A stretch of DNA of 64,000 nt from assembly GCA_035578905.1 (NCBI GenBank), contig JAQJVL010000153.1, positions 248,001 to 312,000 of the forward strand. Direction: 5' to 3'. The notes under the pieces are model-generated. The model saw nothing but the letters and a program-made list of their open reading frames with translations. It was not told the DNA's origin and searched no databases. A program made the position numbers and the translations under genes. Numbering within the stretch: the stretch's first letter is position 1; the number at the start of each line of letters is the position of its first letter. Below, piece by piece: positions 58,605 through 64,000 of this stretch. This DNA is from Stictocephala bisonia. Lineage: Eukaryota > Arthropoda > Insecta > Hemiptera > Membracidae.

Positions 58605-60359
58605 TGATGGGAAGAGTCAGAGTTCATAGACAATAGTCCCTGTGTACGACGTAATTAGTACACAAACTGCATTCGAAATGTATTTATGAATTAATTAAAC
58701 ACATTTATTGTGTATTTATTTACCTCGTGTGGTAACATTTCAGTTCGGCGAACAACAATTAGCCAAGTTGTGTTTTATAACGTAGTTATTGAGTGTTGGG
58801 TGGGGGTTGTGTGAAGTTATGATTATAATTTTAAGATGATGTATTCAGCACGTGCACTTTTAAACTTCCATACTATACTTCTATCAGTGATGTAGCATGT
58901 TGTTTGGTGGTAAACAAGTTACAAACTTGGTAAATTCATATCTGTTGCCACAACGTTGATAGATAAACTCCCCATCGTTATATTTCCAATAGACGGGGTC
59001 ACGGATAGGGAAATTTCATGTTTAGACCTCAAAAACAGTTTTAATCTTGGGGAATTAAAAAAACTAATTGTATGTTGGGTCCATTATAAATCTTAATTAT
59101 AATTTTGTACGAATCTAAACAGTCCTATATTGTCATTCTGATGCTTGGAACTTATTAGGTTGTAAATAAATATTAAAATCAACCTTCAGGACAGAAAAAA
59201 TATAAATTACTAAAAGTCAGATAAAAAAATTGTTTATTTTATTTATACATCAATCAAGTTTTACAGTAATTAAATACTTAGAATCTAAACTAGGATGTTA
59301 TTGAAATTTCACTGTAATCGTGCAATATAAATATAATTAAAAAACTAAACAGAGTAAAAACTTGTTTTGGATTTAAATACTAAAACCACAAAGCATCTAT
59401 TTAGAGGACATCATCTCAAACATCCTTTCTGAATAAAGTGTGTGCCTGTACAGTCTGTAAAATACACAAATGTACTGTGTCAAAAAAATTATGGAAGTTT
59501 TTGCTAAAAATGACGAGTAATTATAAAATAAATGACATTGTGTATTTTTTTTATAAGGTATGTAAGGAAAATTATGACCCCTTAAGATAGGCTGAAAAAA
59601 CATCAATGTAAAGTTAAAATGGAGCTGAATAATTTCGGTTAAAGATTCTACCTTTTATAGTAGTATATCTTTATGTGCTTTATCTATTTACCTTTATAAT
59701 ATCAGTTTGGAGAGTTATAAGACCCTCACTTTGTTACACTCTTTTCACAATTAATGCACTTCCTTGTGTTAAAAGTTTAGTTGTAGTTTCATCAACTTAC
59801 TTAAATAATATATTCACATGTCTTATATAATTTGTGTAAACAAAATTATTGTTTTGTACGAAGACAATTACTTGTATTTTAAAATTCTTATCAGATTAAG
59901 AATATTGCTGGTCAGTTACATAATACCTTGTCAGTTTCCTGCTTATCTGTGGACATTCCTGAGTCCTCTAACAAGCATTCCACGTCCACGTCCTAACCCA
60001 AAGAGGCATGGCATAATCAAGATTTGAAGGCGCTACTACGAATTATTTGCCACGCAAACAACACACTCAGTCTGCTTCTTTCAATGACTATTGTAACATT
60101 TTACATATGGACTAAACAGTTTACAATACAATCTTATCGCTCAGTCTACATGAGATGCAAATAAATTAAAACTACATAACATTTCAATTTTTTTTAATTT
60201 TAATTGTATAAGCAGTAGGCCCTAATATTAAATAACAGCAGTATGAATCAAATTAACATGTTAATATTATTCATTATTATTACAGTATTATCTTTACGTA
60301 GTGATATTAGTTAAAATCTTATCAACTATAAAACCGAATATAGTTGAATAATTTTATGA
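58605..60359. other. AT-rich non-coding
   Basis: Frames of about 69 codons at 59397-59606 (-) and 59818-60027 (+) have no domain. The segment 59935-60030 is less AT-rich but unclassified. Confidence 0.5.
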
Positions 60360-60488
60360 AGTTAAAAATGATGTATGTTTTGACAGAGGCTTTTATGTGG
60401 GATGTATGTTTTAGATTTTTATATAGGAATGACGTTTGCTATACATTTTTGTAATGTCATTGCAAATAAATATTTGATTTGATTTGAT
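60360..60488 (+). mobile_element. Possible non-LTR 3' tail with (TTTGA)n end
   Basis: GCAAATAAATATTTGATTTG followed by ATTTGATC ends a short less AT-rich stretch. Polyadenylation-like AATAAA next to a TTTGA repeat is typical of severely 5'-truncated insect non-LTR elements. No coding part is present and the 5' limit is a guess. Confidence 0.4.
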
Positions 60489-60941
60489 CAAACGCATGAA
60501 ATTATATTTTTTTTAACTTCAAACAAAAATCACAATGGAATTAAAATTTGTAATATGCAAAAAAGCATACAATTTTTAAACTAATAAGATATGTTATCTA
60601 TTTTTTCGTGTTACCAAATTACATATACTAACTAAATAAGCTTAAAATATTCATTTAAAATAAATTAAATATGAAGGTGTTTGCTTTGCTATAAATTTAT
60701 AAATAAAATAATCATATAAACTTAAATGTTTACAATTATCCATGAAACTTGTTATATTATGCCTAAAAGTGTTATAATGCCATAATTATTTTACAAAAAA
60801 TAGATCTCTTTGTGCCGTTTATTGTAAAATGAATATTTTACACGTCTGTTTGTGTTACATATGTACTATCAATTTGTTTCAATAGTATGTGTTATTACGG
60901 AAAAATTAACGCCTTCATAATCGGAACATACCGCCTCAATA
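60489..60941. other. AT-rich non-coding
   Basis: Nothing recognised before the 74-bp array. Confidence 0.5.
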
Positions 60942-63547
60942 CACGCTCTAATTAACACTGGTGTGAGGAACTGTAAGTGAAACTGGTTAAAGAGTATCAC
61001 AGTCGTGACTACCCAGCGCTCTAATTAACACTGATGTGAGGAACTGTAAGTGAAACTGGTTAAAGAGTATCACAGTCGTGCCTACCCAGCGCTCTAATTA
61101 ACACTGGTGTGAGGAACTGTAAGTGAAACTGGTTAAAGAGTATCACAGTTGTGCCTACCCAGCGCTCTAATTAACACTGGTGTGAGGAACTGTAAGTGAA
61201 ACTGGTTAAAGAGTATCACAGTTGTGCCTACCCAGCGCTCTAATTAACACTGGTGTGAGGAACTGTAAGTGAAACTGGTTAAAGAGTATCACAGTCGTGC
61301 CTACCCAGCGCTCTAATTAACACTGATGTGAGGAACTGTAAGTGAAACTGGTTAAAGAGTATCACAGTCGTGCCTACCCAGCGCTCTAATTAACACTGAT
61401 GTGAGGAACTGTAAGTGAAACTGGTTAAAGAGTATCACAGTCGTGCCTACCCAGCGCTCTAATTAACACTGGTGTGAGGAACTGTAAGTGAAACTGGTTA
61501 AAGAGTATCACAGTCGTGCCTACCCAGCGCTCTAATTAACACTGGTGTGAGGAACTGTAAGTGAAACTGGTTAAAGAGTATCACAGTCGTGCCTACCCAG
61601 CGCTCTAATTAACACTGGTGTGAGGAAATGTAAGTGAAACTGGTTAAAGAGTATCACAGTCGTGCCTACCCAGCGCTCTAATTAACACTGGTGTGAGGAA
61701 CTGTAAGTGAAACTGGTTAAAGAGTATCACAGTCGTGCCTACCCAGCACCACAATTAACACTGGTGTGAGGAACTGTAAGTGAAACTGGTTAAAGAGTAT
61801 CACAGTCGTGCCTACCCAGCGCTCTAATTAACACTGATGTGAGGAAATGTAAGTGAAACTGGTTAAAGAGTATCACAGTCGTGCCTACCCAGCGCTCTAA
61901 TTAACACTGATGTGAGGAAATGTAAGTGAAACTGGTTAAAGAGTATCACAGTCGTGCCTACCCAGCGCTCTAATTAACACTGGTGTGAGGAACTGTAAGT
62001 GAAACTGGTTAAAGAGTATCACAGTCGTGCCTACCCAGCGCTCTAATTAACACTGGTGTGAGGAAATGTAAGTGAAACTGGTTAAAGAGTATCACAGTCC
62101 TGCCTACCCAGCGCTCTAATTAACACTGGTGTGAGGAAATGTAAGTGAAACTGGTTAAAGAGTATCACAGTCGTGCCTACCCAGCGCTCTAATTAACACT
62201 GGTGTGAGGAACTGTAAGTGAAACTGGTTAAAGAGTATCACAGTCGTGCCTACCCAGCGCTCTAATTAACACTGGTGTGAGGAACTGTAAGTGAAACTGG
62301 TTAAAGAGTATCACAGTCGTGCCTACCCAGCGCTCTAATTAACACTGGTGTGAGGAACTGTAAGTGAAACTGGTTAAAGAGTATCACAGTCCGTGCCTAC
62401 CCAGCGCTCTAATTAACACTGGTGTGAGGAACTGTAAGTGAAACTGGTTAAAGAGTATCACAGTCCGTGCCTACCCAGCGCTCTAATTAACACTGGTGTG
62501 AGGAACTGTAAGTGAAACTGGTTAAAGAGTATCACAGTCGTGCCTACCCAGCGCTCTAATTAACACTGGTGTGAGGAACTGTAAGTGAAACTGGTTAAAG
62601 AGTATCACAGTCGTGCCTACCCAGCGCTCTAATTAACACTGGTGTGAGGAACTGTAAGTGAAACTGGTTAAAGAGTATCACAGTCGTGCCTACCCAGCGC
62701 TCTAATTAACACTGGTGTGAGGAACTGTAAGTGAAACTGGTTAAAGAGTATCACAGTCGTGCCTACCCAGCGCTCTAATTAACACTGGTGTGAGGAACTG
62801 TAAGTGAAACTGGTTAAAGAGTATCACAGTCGTGCCTACCCAGCGCTCTAATTAACACTGGTGTGAGGAACTGTAAGTGAAACTGGTTAAAGAGTATCAC
62901 AGTCGTGCCTACCCAGCGCTCTAATTAACACTGGTGTGAGGAACTGTAAGTGAAACTGGTTAAAGAGTATCACAGTCGTGCCTACCCAGCGCTCTAATTA
63001 ACACTGGTGTGAGGAACTGTAAGTGAAACTGGTTAAAGAGTATCACAGTCGTGCCTACCCAGCGCTCACAATTAACACTGGTGTGAGGAACTGTAAGTGA
63101 AACTGGTTAAAGAGTATCACAGTCGTGCCTACCCAGCGCTCTAATTAACACTGGTGTGAGGAACTGTAAGTGAAACTGGTTAAAGAGTATCACAGTCGTG
63201 CCTACCCAGCGCTCTAATTAACACTGGTGTGAGGAACTGTAAGTGAAACTGGTTAAAGAGTATCACAGTCGTGCCTACCCAGCGCTCTAATTAACACTGG
63301 TGTGAGGAAATGTAAGTGAAACTGGTTAAAGAGTATCACAGTCGTGCCTACCCAGCGCTCTAATTAACACTGATGTGAGGAAATGTAAGTGAAACTGGTT
63401 AAAGAGTATCACAGTCCTGCCTACCCAGCGCTCTAATTAACACTGGTGTGAGGAACTGTAAGTGAAACTGGTTAAAGAGTATCACAGTCGTGCCTACCCA
63501 GCGCTCTAATTAACACTGGTGTGAGGAACTGTAAGTGAAACTGGTTC
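60942..63547. repeat. 74-bp tandem array, about 35 units, very homogeneous
   Basis: GCGCTCTAATTAACACTGGT, GTGAGGAACTGTAAGTGAAA and CTGGTTAAAGAGTATCACAG recur every 74 bp. Only a few sites vary (GGTGTG/GATGTG, GGAACTG/GGAAATG, CAGTCG/CAGTTG/CAGTCCTG). Two 75-bp units with CAGTCCGTG occur in succession near 62390 and 62465, and two units near 61745 and 63065 have ACCACAATT or CTCACAATT in place of CTCTAATT. The end is abrupt in mid-unit after AACTGGTT. Each unit has TGTAAGTG, a perfect splice-donor consensus. Confidence 0.98.
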
Positions 63548-64000
63548 AACTAATCATAAATGAATATTATATTAAACTGATGTAAATACACTAGTTTTCC
63601 ACTCCCATGATTATCATTGTTAAATATTTTGAAAACTACTTAGTCCTTTTTCAAATTTCTCATATTTTAATTCCTAGATTAACTTACTTATTTGCGATAT
63701 TTTTTTAGGCAAAGTGTTAATTACAATCAAATCATTAAAACTCGGGTTAATCATTGCATTAGTATATCCAATATATAAACCAATGTGTGTTATAATTACC
63801 GATCAAACAGATTATGATTAAAACAAATTGGATTTCAACACAAATGATTAAAACCCTATAACGATTTCACATAAAATGGCATTAGCTACAGTATTACTCT
63901 GATGACTTTTACCATAGTTTTCCGAAATACTAATCAGTTTATATGAATTATCACAATAGATTTAAAGAGAGATCATTTACGAAAACAAAATGAAAATGTT
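63548..64000. other. AT-rich non-coding
   Basis: No gene or repeat recognised up to the window edge. Confidence 0.5.

Overview
This 64 kb window is AT-rich eukaryotic nuclear DNA, most likely from an insect or another arthropod. The reasons are several tRNA-headed SINE-like repeats, a Helitron with an OTU domain, a Penelope-like element, non-LTR retrotransposons with short-repeat tails, a PIF/Harbinger-like element with a MADF-type ORF, and a short TTAGG-like tract. I found no intact host protein gene, rRNA, functional tRNA or CRISPR array. Every convincing protein signal belongs to a decayed mobile element.

Layout: 0.9-2.3 kb is a 91-bp tandem array and 3.7-3.9 kb a 24-bp array. 7.4-7.7 kb is the first block of a 36-bp G-rich minisatellite family. 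9.4-10 kb and 15.7-17 kb are non-LTR remnants. 11.4-12.2 kb is a 65-bp array. 14.1-15.5 kb is a head-to-head pair of Penelope-like 3' ends. 20.0-21.5 kb is an element with long inverted arms. 24.4-25.2 kb is the second 36-bp block. 27.2-29.7 kb (61 bp) and 29.9-32.9 kb (44 bp) are two large adjacent arrays, the second holding a SINE. 33.2 kb is another SINE. 35.4-35.9 kb is a diverged 36-bp block. 36.0-36.9 kb is the Harbinger-like element, followed by a 35-bp array.

38.2-45.4 kb is a minus-strand Helitron: OTU protease, linker with short peptide repeats, Rep and PIF1-like helicase. Several frameshifts and one nonsense codon break it. A 1.25 kb insertion carrying 36-bp minisatellite blocks also splits its Rep domain. 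46.1-47.1 kb holds related 290-bp repeats and a second Helitron 3' terminus in the opposite orientation. 49.3-49.8 kb is a 107-bp array. 51.8-56.1 kb is a 29-bp array plus its flank, present twice around a 5'-truncated RNase H-bearing non-LTR element. 57.8-58.2 kb is a SINE, 58.3-58.6 kb another 36-bp block, and 60.9-63.5 kb a very homogeneous 74-bp array.

Tandem arrays make up roughly a quarter of the window. The most notable features are the dispersed, G-quadruplex-capable 36-bp family (one locus inside the Helitron Rep gene), perfect palindromes beside three arrays, the long duplication around the non-LTR insertion, and higher-order periodicity inside several arrays. All element-family assignments come from reading motifs; no database search was possible.
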